Of a stretch of DNA of 64,000 nucleotides, positions 11,878-23,171 are shown piece by piece. The stretch comes from Chlorophyllum brunneum (taxonomy: Eukaryota > Basidiomycota > Agaricomycetes > Agaricales > Agaricaceae): the NCBI GenBank assembly GCA_963576785.1, contig OY756142.1, positions 744,001-808,000 of the forward strand. The letters are read 5' to 3'. The translations under genes were made by a program, and so were the position numbers. The notes beneath the pieces were generated by a model. The model did no database searches. It saw nothing but the letters and a program-made list of their open reading frames with translations, and had not been told where the DNA came from. How positions within the stretch are numbered: position 1 is the first letter of the stretch; each line of letters begins with the position of its first letter.

Positions 11878-13233
11878 CTAAAGCTTCCCCCTGACATTTA
11901 GAGATCCCAGACCCCTTAGCCACTCAGTGATCTGACAAGCAACTTCATTTTTGGCTTCCACCATGACCCAGTGTCCTTTGCCCTCGAAAGCAATGTCCTG
12001 TAGTCGCGGAACGAACTTTGCCGACTTTCTGATTACGGCAGGTGTAGCTGTAGGGTCTTCAGTCCCCCATATAAACAACACTGGTAGATCCGGGCGCAAG
12101 CTCGACGGAAGTCCTGCGGCTGAGAATCTCACCAATGAACGGGGATGTTATGGAAAAATATGATTTACGAACCATGCTCCTCTTCATGCCTATGTTTTGA
12201 GGTTCGATAATAGTTTAAGGGTCCGTTCAATCCTTTACCTAGGACCTGGTGGTAATACTGAAACTCCTACATCGAGAGGTGTTAAACCCGTTTCTATGAC
12301 GTACGTACTGGGACGTACCCGCGGACTGAGGACCGATTCCAGAGCTTCAGATGTCAAGCTTTCGAGCATTGCTTCCAGAGATCCTTCCTTGGTGAAGCCA
12401 ATAACAGACTTCGGGGTTCGGAAAATAACGCCCAGAAAGTTCTTCAGCTGGTGGAAGGTGGTTAGTACTGTTGTGAGAAGGTAAAGACATCAACAAACAT
12501 TGGCTTCAATTTCTTTTGTTGACTTCTGGCTCGCGAAATACACCTGATATCCAAGGTTTGGGGACTTTTTTGAAACCTCTTGAATGGATAAATAAACGGG
12601 TGAAGGCGGGATGTAGGGTACACTCAGCCTAGCGCAAGTTGCGTAAATAAGGGATCAAGCGCTTAAACAAGTTTACTCGCATGGCGAGAGCCAACACACG
12701 GTGAGGGTACCAAAGAGCGAATCGGCCAACGGTATGGGAGCCCCAATCATGTCCGATGAGAATCTAGCCAGTGACCATAAGTACGAAGCAGTGTAGAGGC
12801 GGGTGGCAACACACAGCCTGTTTGACGTTGATCGTGTCTAGCAATGCGGCTACGTCAGCGCAAAGCCTCTTGGTCGTATACTCTTCTATGCCCCACGGTT
12901 TGTCTGTGTCGCCGTAGCCGAGCATATCTGGAACCACAACACGGTAGCCCTCCCGGACCCATGGTCCGATCTGATAACGCCACCCGTACCTACGAAATTA
13001 TTATTTTGACGCATGCAGGTAGAATGTATTTTACCAGAAGTCGGGAAAGCCATGAATACAGGCGATGGTGGCGTTCAGGTTTGGGTCATAACCATTTGGT
13101 AGTTGATCAATCTAATTAATTCTTGAGATCTTATACACCCCGTAGAAGTTGAAGTCCTTACGAAGTGGTAAGTTCGGCCAGTCGAAAGCTTCTCAACCCG
13201 GTGATTGAAGCTTTCTGGCTGGGCAGGATCCAT
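11878..13233 (-). CDS. Soluble epoxide hydrolase, alpha/beta-hydrolase fold
   Basis: It hydrolyses epoxides to diols, probably in detoxification or lipid metabolism; no signal peptide is seen. It begins MDPAQPESFNHRVEKLSTGR. The oxyanion-hole motif HGFPDFWYGWRYQI is present. The nucleophile Asp is in LIGHDWGSHTVGRF. The cap region carries GLNGPLNYYRTSKHRHEEEH, with the NYYR Tyr as proton donor. The acid is in LFIWGTEDPTATP and the catalytic His in FEGKGHWVMVE, near the C-terminus. The pieces are split by seven or so short introns and all stay in frame, so the gene looks intact. The HGFP, GHDWG and GHW motifs together separate it from esterases and haloalkane dehalogenases. Confidence 0.9.
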
Positions 13234-13560
13234 TGTCCGAGTAGTTACGGGTAGGCAGCCTGGATAACCGGTGGTCCATCATCTTCGGTGGACTTGCCGG
13301 TGATGCAGGTCAGGTGTTAGGGGAGCGCGGAGTTCGAATAATATCGTTCGGAGCCCGAATGTTGGCGGCATGTCACCAAGTCTTTCTTGACGACTTCGGT
13401 GCCGATACTCGACTACAACCACATCCTCCTTGGATTTTCTCCTCTCTTTGGCGTATAAAAAGCACTCTTGGATTGATTTTCGACAAAACCCCAACTTCCT
13501 TCTTCCCAGACCTTCATTTCTTTTGTTTTCTTTCGTATATTTTCCTTTGATTTATCTCAA
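13234..13560. promoter_or_regulatory. Divergent promoter region, epoxide hydrolase and Btz gene
   Basis: This 5' region is shared by the two diverging genes. TATAAAA occurs on the plus strand at 13454-13460. About 50 nt later a pyrimidine-rich run leads to the first exon of the Btz gene, which is the usual fungal transcription-start layout. Confidence 0.5.
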
Positions 13561-13623
13561 GTAAGGTCTGCTTGAACAGATGTCTCTCTCCACCACGACA
13601 CTTACACATTTTACCCCCAACAG
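13561..13623 (+). other. Predicted 5'-UTR intron of the Btz gene, removes an upstream ATG
   Basis: GTAAGG at 13561 and CAACAG ending at 13623 make a 63-nt intron of normal fungal size. It contains an upstream ATG at 13580. That ATG opens an out-of-frame ORF ending at TAG 13745-13747, which overlaps the true start at 13632. Splicing would therefore free the main ORF for translation. This is inferred from splice motifs only. Confidence 0.6.
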
Positions 13624-13631
13624 TTACCGAA

Positions 13632-16130
13632 ATGCCTGTACCTGTGACCTCATCTTCGTCTCCTCGCCCAGCCAGTCCGAATGCCACACAAAAAGCACGC
13701 AGCCGCACAAAGCGGTCGAGAGTTACGAGGCGACGAGCGCGTGCTAGGGGTGGGATTGAGAGCGATGATGAGATAGAACGTGTGCTTTCCACAGACTCGG
13801 ATTCCGATTCAGATGTGTCATTGTCGTCCGACTCGGTGACCGATTCGGAACAAGAATCCGAACCTGAGGACGAACACCCAGACCGACGGATCGACACCCA
13901 GACCCCAAACACGAGTCAGAGTTCCGGTGCTTTGGAGAAGGTGACAGTTGTCGATGGGAAGTCAAACGGAGCTTTGTTTTCGTCGTCTGGCAATTGGTCG
14001 GAGATGGTGGCGGATGAGAATGCGAACGGTGCTGCGGACCTACCTGTCATCGAATTCTCGGACTTCCAGGAGGGTGCCATGTCTTCATCCAGAGCTCCAC
14101 CACGGAGGGCCAAGAAAGCGGGTAAGAAGGTACCAGTCTTGCCATCATCTCCTTCCGTCCCATCGCCATCCTCAAGTTGGGTGGGAGATGACCTCGGTTC
14201 GAGAGGGGTAGGCGCCGACGAGGACTCACAAATTGACAAGGACTTGTCACAACGTCAACTCCCCCCACCTAGACGTCCAGTCGGCCAAAGCGCCCGTCAA
14301 GCATACCAGCAGAAACTAGAAAGTGATCCCTCTTTCGTTCCTAAAGTGGGAGGTTTTTGGGGCCACGACGATCGCCTGATGGATAAGGAATTGCGCAGCC
14401 TTAGTGGGTGGTGGAGGGGCAAATGGCAGGGCCGGGGAAGGGGAAGAGGAGGTTTTACTCTCGGGCACATACGACGTGGGTCTCATGTCGGCGATGATGG
14501 CAAAGAGGAGGGTATGAGCCTACCTCCAATCGAACGAACCTGGACACACGATGGATTCGAGGAAATGAAGCGGAAGGAAGACAAGCGCGTAGACATTCAG
14601 CGTTCAGTTGGTCCCTCGCTGCGTGGTGCTGCTCGTGGCCGAGGTGGTACGATTACTAGCCGTGGTGGTCGCGGTGGTCCTCGTGGTGGATTTGTCAACT
14701 CAGGGAGCCGTGCTGCTGCTGCGGCTAAAGCAGGTCGCGTTTGGTACACTATGAAGCCCGAACTCATGTGGACCAAGCAGAGCGAAAACTTTCTCTTCTT
14801 CGAGTCCTCCAAGCATCGAGTGGGTGCCGCCTATCGCATCCAGCTACCGGGTTCACGGCCTCAGGTCATCAAAGCCTCACTTCCTCCAGCGGTGACACCT
14901 AACCATGTAACAGTGGTTACCGCAAGTGTTGTGGGCTCAGACGTTGGTGACGCTGCCTTTGTTATCAAACTTCCAAAGCACATAGAGGAGTCACCGGTCA
15001 CTGTCGACGAGACCCCTCTTGACGACGTCTTCACGGTTCGGCCACGCCTCGTCAATGTCGAGCCCATCCCTCTCCCAGCACCCTCAAACACTAAATCCAG
15101 CCCTCCTGCAGATAGGCCTACACACCGCTCCCAGTCATCCAGTTCGGCTGCGGACCCTGACCCAGCCATTAGGACCCAGCTTGAGCAACTCTCTCTTGAA
15201 CCTTCTCCGACGGACCCAGCCCGGTGGGCCCAGACAGAAAAAGCTGTACTCCGTAAACCGACTGGTGAGGCAACTACAGAAGAGGCACCCAAATCTCCCT
15301 CCCTCGAAAGTGCTGTTCGACGCCCATCTCTCCCTCCTATCCAAACTGTTTACAGTCCCCCTCCTGCGCAACCCTCTCCCGCCTATCCGTCCTCCTACGG
15401 GTACCCTACACTTCCTCCTGGTATTGCACTCAACCTACACGGTGTTCCCTATGAGGTGGCGACTGGTCGCCCCGTGTATCTTCCTGGCCCCGCTCCCCCG
15501 CCTATATACAACTCTCGGCCCATCCTGCACTCACACGTGCCGCCACACGGCGTATCATACATGTCACCTCCACCACACATCCATCCTTCCCCCGCCATGT
15601 CTTCTGATTTCAGCCATCGACCACCTTCGCATCCACATACTCCTTCCGTGACAGGCCCAGTCAATGGATTTATTGATCCGGCGACTGGTGCTCCGATGTT
15701 CTCTCTCCCGAGGTCATCACGTGTAGAGATACGTGCACCTGGAGAAGACGACAGCAAGGGCTTCGTGAACGGTGGCATTAAGCCATCGTCGGTTACTTCA
15801 CCTCTTGCTCATGGTTCATCTCACCTGCGCGTGCCCCCCGTCCCGTACACCAACTCCCCATCGCACTCTGGGACTGAGTATGGGTATCATTCATATAGCT
15901 CATCTTCAGATGTCAGTACCCTACCTTCATACGCATCACTTCCGGAGGCAGGCGCCTCATCCGATGGACAACCCAATACGACGTCGCAACCCATGATGCC
16001 TTATCCAGCGTATCATCAGTACTATTATCCAGAAGTTGCATATGGGTACACTCAGTATGTGGACATGTCGCAGGCAGGGCAGTACGAGATGTATACCCCC
16101 ATGGAGACGCACGGTACTACCTATTATTGA
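13632..16130 (+). CDS. Btz/CASC3 (Barentsz, MLN51)-domain protein, exon junction complex
   Basis: A single long coding exon of 832 residues. Residues about 230-330 hold a Btz (SELOR-type) domain: DPSFVPKVGGFWGHDDRL, then an Arg/Gly-rich linker, then RTWTHDGFEEM. In animals and plants this segment clamps eIF4A3 and RNA in the exon junction complex and acts in mRNA localisation, translation and surveillance. The N-terminus is basic then acidic (RSRTKRSRVTRRRARARGG, then DSDSDSDVSLSSDS). RGG-like repeats follow near residues 355-380. The second half is Pro/Ser/Tyr-rich and probably disordered. The start at 13632 is preferred because a 5'-UTR intron ends just upstream; an upstream ATG is out of frame. 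The domain call is good; the rest of the protein is not conserved enough to read. Confidence 0.85.
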   Translation: MPVPVTSSSSPRPASPNATQKARSRTKRSRVTRRRARARGGIESDDEIERVLSTDSDSDSDVSLSSDSVTDSEQESEPEDEHPDRRIDTQTPNTSQSSGALEKVTVVDGKSNGALFSSSGNWSEMVADENANGAADLPVIEFSDFQEGAMSSSRAPPRRAKKAGKKVPVLPSSPSVPSPSSSWVGDDLGSRGVGADEDSQIDKDLSQRQLPPPRRPVGQSARQAYQQKLESDPSFVPKVGGFWGHDDRLMDKELRSLSGWWRGKWQGRGRGRGGFTLGHIRRGSHVGDDGKEEGMSLPPIERTWTHDGFEEMKRKEDKRVDIQRSVGPSLRGAARGRGGTITSRGGRGGPRGGFVNSGSRAAAAAKAGRVWYTMKPELMWTKQSENFLFFESSKHRVGAAYRIQLPGSRPQVIKASLPPAVTPNHVTVVTASVVGSDVGDAAFVIKLPKHIEESPVTVDETPLDDVFTVRPRLVNVEPIPLPAPSNTKSSPPADRPTHRSQSSSSAADPDPAIRTQLEQLSLEPSPTDPARWAQTEKAVLRKPTGEATTEEAPKSPSLESAVRRPSLPPIQTVYSPPPAQPSPAYPSSYGYPTLPPGIALNLHGVPYEVATGRPVYLPGPAPPPIYNSRPILHSHVPPHGVSYMSPPPHIHPSPAMSSDFSHRPPSHPHTPSVTGPVNGFIDPATGAPMFSLPRSSRVEIRAPGEDDSKGFVNGGIKPSSVTSPLAHGSSHLRVPPVPYTNSPSHSGTEYGYHSYSSSSDVSTLPSYASLPEAGASSDGQPNTTSQPMMPYPAYHQYYYPEVAYGYTQYVDMSQAGQYEMYTPMETHGTTYY

Positions 16131-16834
16131 GTGAACGTGAGCTACCTCGAGTTATTCCCCTTCCCGCTACCTCACCCGTCTATTTCTTATGACATTTCAT
16201 CTTGCTTTGAACTTCCAGGCATTGGCTTCGACTATTTTCACTTCATTTTGTACTCTTGATGATAATGATCCGACACGATCCTACTGCTCCTCGTCTCTGC
16301 TTTCTCGCGACCCATACTTTTACACTAGTACACAACCAATCCGCCCATCAACTCGCTCTTGCTTTCACCTCATACTCTTGCATCGTCATTCTCACACGTC
16401 ATCCTTCTCCCTGGTTGTTCGATTGCAATAACACTGGTACATACGTGGTTTCATAGGTAAAACATTTGTAGTATGCTCTCTTTCTTCATTACCCTTGACT
16501 ATCGTCTTGGCTTTCTCATTCCTTTCACCCTTCTTGATTCAGTCTTGTTTTGACAACTCCCTAACTCACGTACTTTGTTACTGTTTTGATCCCTTATACA
16601 TATACACACCTTTTCGTCGATCCCCTACAGTGCCAATATCGCATATTGCACTTTTTCCCCCCGAGTATGAACTACTTTAAGTCTCGTTTTTATTTGTACT
16701 CGACTCGGAATTGAGAGTATTTCACTTCGCTGCCTCCCAGAAACACCTTAAGAAACCACCTCAAGCCTTATTTATCACTGAATAACTCAGAAGTACATTT
16801 ACAACTCAAGGGTCATTAATCAGCGTTAACTGCC
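16131..16834. other. 3' and intergenic region between convergent genes (0.7 kb)
   Basis: T/C-rich sequence lies between the Btz stop and the stop of the first sedolisin gene. No supported gene; it probably contains both 3' UTRs. Confidence 0.5.
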
Positions 16835-19411
16835 CTATCGATGTCCTTTGGCTTTCAATACCACTTCTAGTAACTTGCCAAAGTTAGGGGTTCCAAGGCC
16901 AGTCACTAAAAGACCAATGTGAACAATAATTCGACTCTTGATTGAATCAAAACTCACCTGGATCCCATCCCACCGTAGCCTGGGTAGATAACAGAAATAA
17001 CCACAATTCAGTGTACACCCTTCATAAAAATGTATAAACCCACATTGAATCCGGTGGTGCCACATCCCGAATTGTGGCCAATCGTGATGTCATTGAAAGC
17101 ATCTGCATCTGCTGCTTGAGAGTACAACAAGGGGTTCAAGAATCCAAGAGAAGGAAGTCCGTTTTGTATGCGAGCGTCATTGAGGAGGGCTACGAATCCC
17201 GTGAAAGCGGGGGAGGAAGCAGAAGTCCCTCCAATCAAGACTGGCCTTCCACTGAGCCAGATACGGTAACGGTCGGATTGAGCTGAGACGTCAGGATGGG
17301 CCTACCCAAATAAGTTAGTATTCTGAGGATGATGATACAGAACCTAGAAGGACCCTACCCTTCCTTTCCTGGGGCGAAAGGGACATAATGTGATCAGTAT
17401 ACGCTGGTTAAGAAGTGCTAGAAACTGCATCATACGGGTTGAACAGGCCCTCGTAGGTTCCCTTGGGCAGAGCATCGAGATATTTTTGGACAGCCCTTTC
17501 TTGGTACGCCGGGCGCTCAAACTTAGGCAGTAGGTCAGAGGAGATGCATTCCGGGAAATAGGAGACTTACGTAGTCGCTGAAGCCTCCTCCCGAGAAGAA
17601 ACGGGAGACAGCTACTTCGGGGATGAAGGCAGTCCCACCAACGGAAGTGACACTTGGCAGAACGTCAGGGGGTCGGGCCAGTACTCTTGACAACTAAATC
17701 TACATACAACGGACAACTTAAAATGCGGTCAGCTCCTCTGTGCCACGGTCCCAAGTCCTATAGATACTCACGTGGCTGGGAATCCAGGAATAAATCTAGT
17801 TACGTTCCGTCCGTCGTTAGTGAAGCACGTTTGGTTTGCTGGGTTAGGGTTGTTATCGCCAACTCCTCCGTCACCCGAAGAGAACATCAAAGATACACCT
17901 CGGCTACCTGTTGTTGTAAAATCTAAGTATACACTCGATGAGTCGGCTTCGGAACACTTACCGAGTTGAGCAAACCCTTTGCAGGCCCTCTTCGCGAAAC
18001 TTTCAGGTACTGAAAGCGATGTATTAGGGCAGCGCAGATAGTATTGTAAGATAATGTACCGGTTTGTTCGTCGTCACCATAGCTGGTAGAAATAGCCAAA
18101 GGAGGGTTGGGGTGAGAAAGTATGAAATCTAACCAGTCCGTGTATGGCCTAGTACAAGTCAGTCACAGAGGGTATCGGAAGACGGATGGATACGCACTCA
18201 TTGGTATCGGTTGGGGTATTTATGTCAGGATTAAAAGGGGGTCGACCAGCTGTAGAGTAGAAAGTGGCCTGGAATGGCGGAAGTCAATGCTAGGGAGAGC
18301 TACCCAGGGATAGACACGAACAGGAACGGGGTGGGAGATGCCAAAGGCGAACTGTACGTCCAGATTAGCCTCTGCTCCGGCTGCTTCCAGCGACTGGTTG
18401 TTAATACCACCTGCCAAGAGACCATGTCAATGGGACCATATCTCTGCACCCAAACGCACTAACCAGCAACAGAAACGAACGTGAAGTTTGATCCAACAGC
18501 ATCAGGTCGTTGTTCGGCAAAGAAGGTTTGAAGATCTTGAATGTTGGCCTGTGAGGCTAGTGTAAGCTAAATTTCTGACAATGGTGTCGTGGAAAAACGT
18601 ACATTTTGTTCGAGATAACCTGTGATGCCTACTGAACCCTTCCCTTGCCCTTGGAAACCAGTTGCATTATACAGCTGCTTGAGACAGTCGACAGTGATAG
18701 TGGTGTTACAAGAGGGATCGACCATAATCCCGTTGCCAATGTCAATTGAAGTCGACCCAAATTTGAGATCTGGCGCATCATCAACAGACACGATGGTCGA
18801 TTTCGAGCCTTTGAATCGGCCGAATATTGTCGTAGGTTGCACAACATCGACATGACCGTGGACATCGAGGGGTAAGCTGTAACTCGTTGTCCTGACGAGG
18901 TAATCACCGCTTTGAATGTGCTTCCAAACGAAATATGTCTGCCATACGGCGAGTTGTTAAATATAACCAGACATTCCCAAGCAACGTGAGTAAATACCGT
19001 GTTGAGCATCTTTTCTGCCAACCCAACTGGGACCCTCAACTTCACCCAATCCTTTGCAGGTGATCGTTGAATATCGCCCTCCTTGATTCCGAACGAAGCG
19101 AGCCACTCATTGACAGAGTCAATGCTCTCCTGATGCGGGGCGACTAGCTCTTCGACCTCTTCTTTGGACAAATGCTGGCCATAACGTTGATGGTACGGAT
19201 CGCTGACCTCGTAAAGGTGTTGCTCCAAGAGGTTGAAGTTCGGCTGGGGCAATCCAATACGGAGATTGATGTTATGGTCAGGCTGCGGTGGACCGTGCTT
19301 GACCCATCCACGAGGCGAGGAGACAGATTCCTTGAGCTTGTAGTGACAATCAGCGTCCTTTGCAAAGGCGCCTCCCGCGAGAACCAGTGCAACTGTGAAG
19401 AGGTACCGCAT
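16835..19411 (-). CDS. Secreted S53 peptidase (sedolisin / tripeptidyl-peptidase type), copy 1
   Basis: A secreted acid serine-carboxyl peptidase. It begins with a signal peptide ([17 protein letters not shown]) and a Pro-kumamolisin prodomain holding [20 protein letters not shown] and [17 protein letters not shown]. The catalytic Glu and Asp are in EANLD near 18360. The oxyanion Asp is in [11 protein letters not shown] near 17860. The catalytic Ser is in [13 protein letters not shown] near 17210. The C-terminal Ca2+-binding region holds [12 protein letters not shown] and [14 protein letters not shown]. Around ten short introns split the gene and every expected block is present. It is about 600 bp upstream of, and on the same strand as, copy 2, so the pair is a tandem duplication. 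The TATA-like TATAAAG at 19452-19458 (minus strand) lies about 40 nt before the ATG. Confidence 0.92.
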
Positions 19412-19451
19412 GGCTAGACGGGCTTGAGATCATTTACCAGCATCTTGCGGC

Positions 19452-19458
19452 CTTTATA
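19452..19458 (-). promoter_or_regulatory. TATA box of sedolisin copy 1
   Basis: The minus strand reads TATAAAG about 40 nt upstream of the ATG at 19411, a normal core-promoter spacing. Confidence 0.45.
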
Positions 19459-20021
19459 CCCTGAGCGCTTCTTGCATGGGCCGAATAAGCTCTCACGTTT
19501 GATAAAGATAGCGTATCTTCTCGACACGCAGAAGACATGCAGGGGTCATTGTCATCCAATCATCAGATCAGAGACCATGAAAGAAGTCCTTGTCATTATC
19601 CTCTGCAAGGTAATTAATCTTCAGGGCTACGTTGGGATGGGAAGTATCGTCGTAGTAATGGCGCCGTATCACAAGCACTCACCCTAGAACTTCGGAGGTT
19701 ATTTTTGTCGGGTCGCTTAACCAACTGGGATGCATCAATCTGCAGTGGCCATATGTCGCTTTTACTTACAGGACGTATCATGGTGGTGGGCAAAAGAACT
19801 CTGATGCACGCTTCCTTTCTAGGTCATCACCCATCGAACATCATGCATCATGTGCGGTGCCACTATCTGTGAGAATAAATTATATTGTCTGTCGCAAGGC
19901 CCACTTGAATGCACGGAAAAATGGAGGCTTAGCGATGGAAATCGTTCAGAGTGTATGGCTGGTATGTAATTATTACTGCCTGCGATAACATTGAAATAGT
20001 AGTGGATGAGGGCAGGCGTTC
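19459..20021. other. Intergenic spacer between the tandem sedolisins
   Basis: This is the promoter of copy 1 plus the 3' region of copy 2. No supported gene; short ORFs carry no domain. Confidence 0.5.
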
Positions 20022-22494
20022 TCAGTAGCTAGGTAACAGCTTTCTCAGTTTGCCGAAGTCTGGGGTACCAAGGCCGGTAACGGGATCCCATCCGTCGGTA
20101 GCCTGCGGTCAAATTGGGTTAGTATTCATGTGTACTACTGCGCCATGTGGGTACTCACATTGAAACCCTGAGTACCACATCCAGGGTTATTCCCAACCGT
20201 GATATCATTGAGACCAGCGGCGCCGATGGTATATAGCCAGGGGTTTAAGAACCCAAGGGGGGGCCCGCCTTCAGCGAGGCGGGCATCGTTCAGCAAGGCG
20301 ACGATTCCAGTAAATGTGGGGGCAGACGCCGAAGTTCCCCCAACTGAAATAGGATTGCCCTTCCACCATACACGGAATCGCCTTCCCATTGCTGCAACGT
20401 CGGGGAATGCCTGTCAATGTCCTAGGATGAGACTTGAACCACATTGAGAAGTGGGTCGACATCTTACCCGTCCACCTCTGAGAAATATCAATATCAGTAA
20501 GAAGCCTTATCACAGGACATTGGAATCTTCGTACTCGTTGAACAATCCTTTATATGTGCCCTTGGGAAGTTTATGAAGGTATTCATGGACAGCATGGGCT
20601 TGATAAACGGGCCGGTCGAACTGTCAAAGACATTAGCCCCTTCCTTCCCGGTGGATAGGAGGTCAGTGGGAGAAAGACGGACATAATCACTGAAACCTCC
20701 GCCGGAGAAGAAGACGGCTATTTCGGGAACATTATTCGTACCTCCAACGGCGGTGGAACTAGCTAGTATTCAGAATTGACTGCGAGAACACCGGGAGGAT
20801 GAAACATACAAGGGACAACTAAAAGAAAATTAGCCTGAGTTCACAATCAACAATGATAAAACGCACCTAGCAGGGAAAGTGGGCATAAACCGAGTGACAT
20901 TACGATCATCGTTTGTGTAACAGACGTGCTTCTGGGGGTCAGGTTCACCATCGCCAACACCGCCATCGCCCGAGGAGAACATAGCAGAAGTACCGCGAGC
21001 ACCTGTAAACCACTTAATCTTTGTGGTTGCCAGGCAAAAGCAAGCTTACCGAGTTGAGCAATCCCGGCACAGACACGACGAGCATAATCTTTTGGGACTT
21101 AGAAGGTTGATAAGTATGGAAGAGCAAATTAATTAATGACAATACGTGACGTACTCGTTTGTTCTTCCTCGCCGTAGCTAGTCGAAATTGACAGCGGGAG
21201 ATTATCATGAGACAAGACGTAGTCAAGCCACTGTAATCACGAATTCAGTGATTAGTGGTTCATTACCTAGTATGATAACTTACATCGGCATATGGTTCTA
21301 TACCCAAGTCAGCGTGGTCTCTTCAGTCACAAGAAGGGTGTGCCAACTTACCGTTGGTATTGTTGGGAGTATGAATATCAGGGCTGAAAGGGGGGCGACC
21401 GCCAGTGGACCACGCGATAGCGGGAGTAGGCCACGATAAACCGAATCCAAATTGAGCATCAAGATTGGCTTCAACACCAGCTTCGTCCAGAGTCTGATGG
21501 TTTAGGCCACCTGAAGTTGTTTAAGCGTTGGAGCGCGAGAGGAAGTGGTCTTTTTATTTTATTTACCGTTGACGGAGATAAATTTAAAAGTGGAGTTGAC
21601 AGCTTCAGGCCGCTGGTCACGGTAGAAAGACTGTAGATCTTGCTTGTTGATGAACTCCTCGAGGTAAGATGATATGCCAATTGAGTTACTGTGAACAGCC
21701 TGTGGCTTGTAGCCCGCAACATTATAAAGCTGTTGCAAGCAACTAATGGTAACAGTTGCGTTGCAAGAAGGGTCAACTGCTAGAGTACCTTTGCTTGAGT
21801 CCGGCAAGACACCATTCAAGAACTTCGTTATCTGGGTTTCCTTGAAGGAGTCTTTGTCCAAGTGCAATGTGGCCTTCATTTTGTTCCAGCGAGCAAAGAT
21901 CGTGGTAGGCTGGATGAGTTCGACATGTCCATCCAAATGACCCGGAAGGCTGTAGTCAGTGGTCCGGATAAGGTGGTCATCCGTCTCCTCATATTTCCAT
22001 ATGTGATATTTCTGTAATTTCGAAATGAAGATTCAGCCGTACTCCATAAGAAGGTAGCAACTTACCGTATGGAGCATCTTCTCTGCAATATTGACTGGGA
22101 CCTTGATGGTGACCCAGTCTTTGGCTGAAGAACGATGGAAATCCTCCTCCTTCAAACCAAACGACGCCAACCATGCATCCACGAGGTCGAGACTTTCTTT
22201 CTTCGGAGCAACGAGCGCGTCTACCTCGGCCTTGGAAAGATGTTGACCATAACGCTGGTGGAAGGGGTCGGAAACTTCATATAAGTGCCTCTCCAACTCA
22301 TCGAATCTGGATTGAGGGAGGCCAATGCGCAAGTGGATGACGTGGTCTGCAGGAGCGGTAGACACCTTTTGCCAGCCACGAGGAGGAGTAATGCTCTCCT
22401 TGAGCCGAAAGTTGTAGTCAACCTCAGGGTGAGGGAGGGCGAAAGTACCAGAAGCAACTGCAAAGATTAAAAGACAGGAAGTGAAGAGTTTCAT
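20022..22494 (-). CDS. Secreted S53 peptidase (sedolisin / tripeptidyl-peptidase type), copy 2
   Basis: A paralogue of copy 1 with the same order of parts. There is a signal peptide ([19 protein letters not shown]). The prodomain has [20 protein letters not shown] and [18 protein letters not shown]. The catalytic Glu/Asp pair is in [16 protein letters not shown] near 21450. A GDGG motif carries the oxyanion Asp near 20955, and the Ser is in [13 protein letters not shown] near 20340. The C-terminus has [12 protein letters not shown] and [12 protein letters not shown], ending at TGA 20022-20024. About ten introns occur at positions that look shared with copy 1. The prodomain is more alike between the copies than the linker after it, as expected for a duplication that is not very recent. 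It diverges from eIF3m with 677 bp between starts. Confidence 0.92.
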
Positions 22495-23171
22495 AGTCGA
22501 AAGACAGGATCAGCGACACGAGTCTCGCTGGGGACGTGTTTGCGTTGTTGATGGCTATTATAAGGGTTTGAATTTGAGGTAGCGGGTTGTCATACGGACT
22601 GGGTTATCCATTTCAAGTTAGCCTGGATGTGGGTCAGAAGCATCGGCTGATTTGTACACACACATTACACTCTATCCTCAACATAGAGGCGGAATTCACT
22701 GACAATAATGAGGGGCTTGACAGGACCATCTCCTGACAGTGGACATGCTATAGGATGCATCGCAAGAGGGACCGGATCAGAATAGGAATAGGAACATCAA
22801 ATGTTGCTTGGGAAACGATGGTGGTACCATCATCCCCATTAATGACAAGATGCTCCTCTGTGATTATCACCCAAGTTACTTGATCACACCGTGTGTGGCG
22901 AGTCCCGGGTCGGCGATAAGCTCTGCACAGCGCGGGTTCCGAGTCCCATACCTACGAGGAGCCCCGGTGGGAAGAAGTCCTATGGCAGCCGAATAGTGTG
23001 GACAATGCCAAGACGCCGTCAGCAAGATTAACCTCTGATAATCGGCCCTTTACAGTGCTCAAGTGGCGAGTTTTGGAGCCAGGAGATCTGAGGATGTTTG
23101 AACTTGTTGTGCAACAGCCTCTCGAACTTAAGATCACAAAAATTGGATATGCGGCAAGGGCGCACAAAACA
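22495..23171. promoter_or_regulatory. Divergent promoter region, sedolisin copy 2 and eIF3m
   Basis: It lies between two start codons on opposite strands. An AT-rich TTATAAT on the minus strand near 22560 could be the sedolisin core promoter. No separate gene was recognised. Confidence 0.4.
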
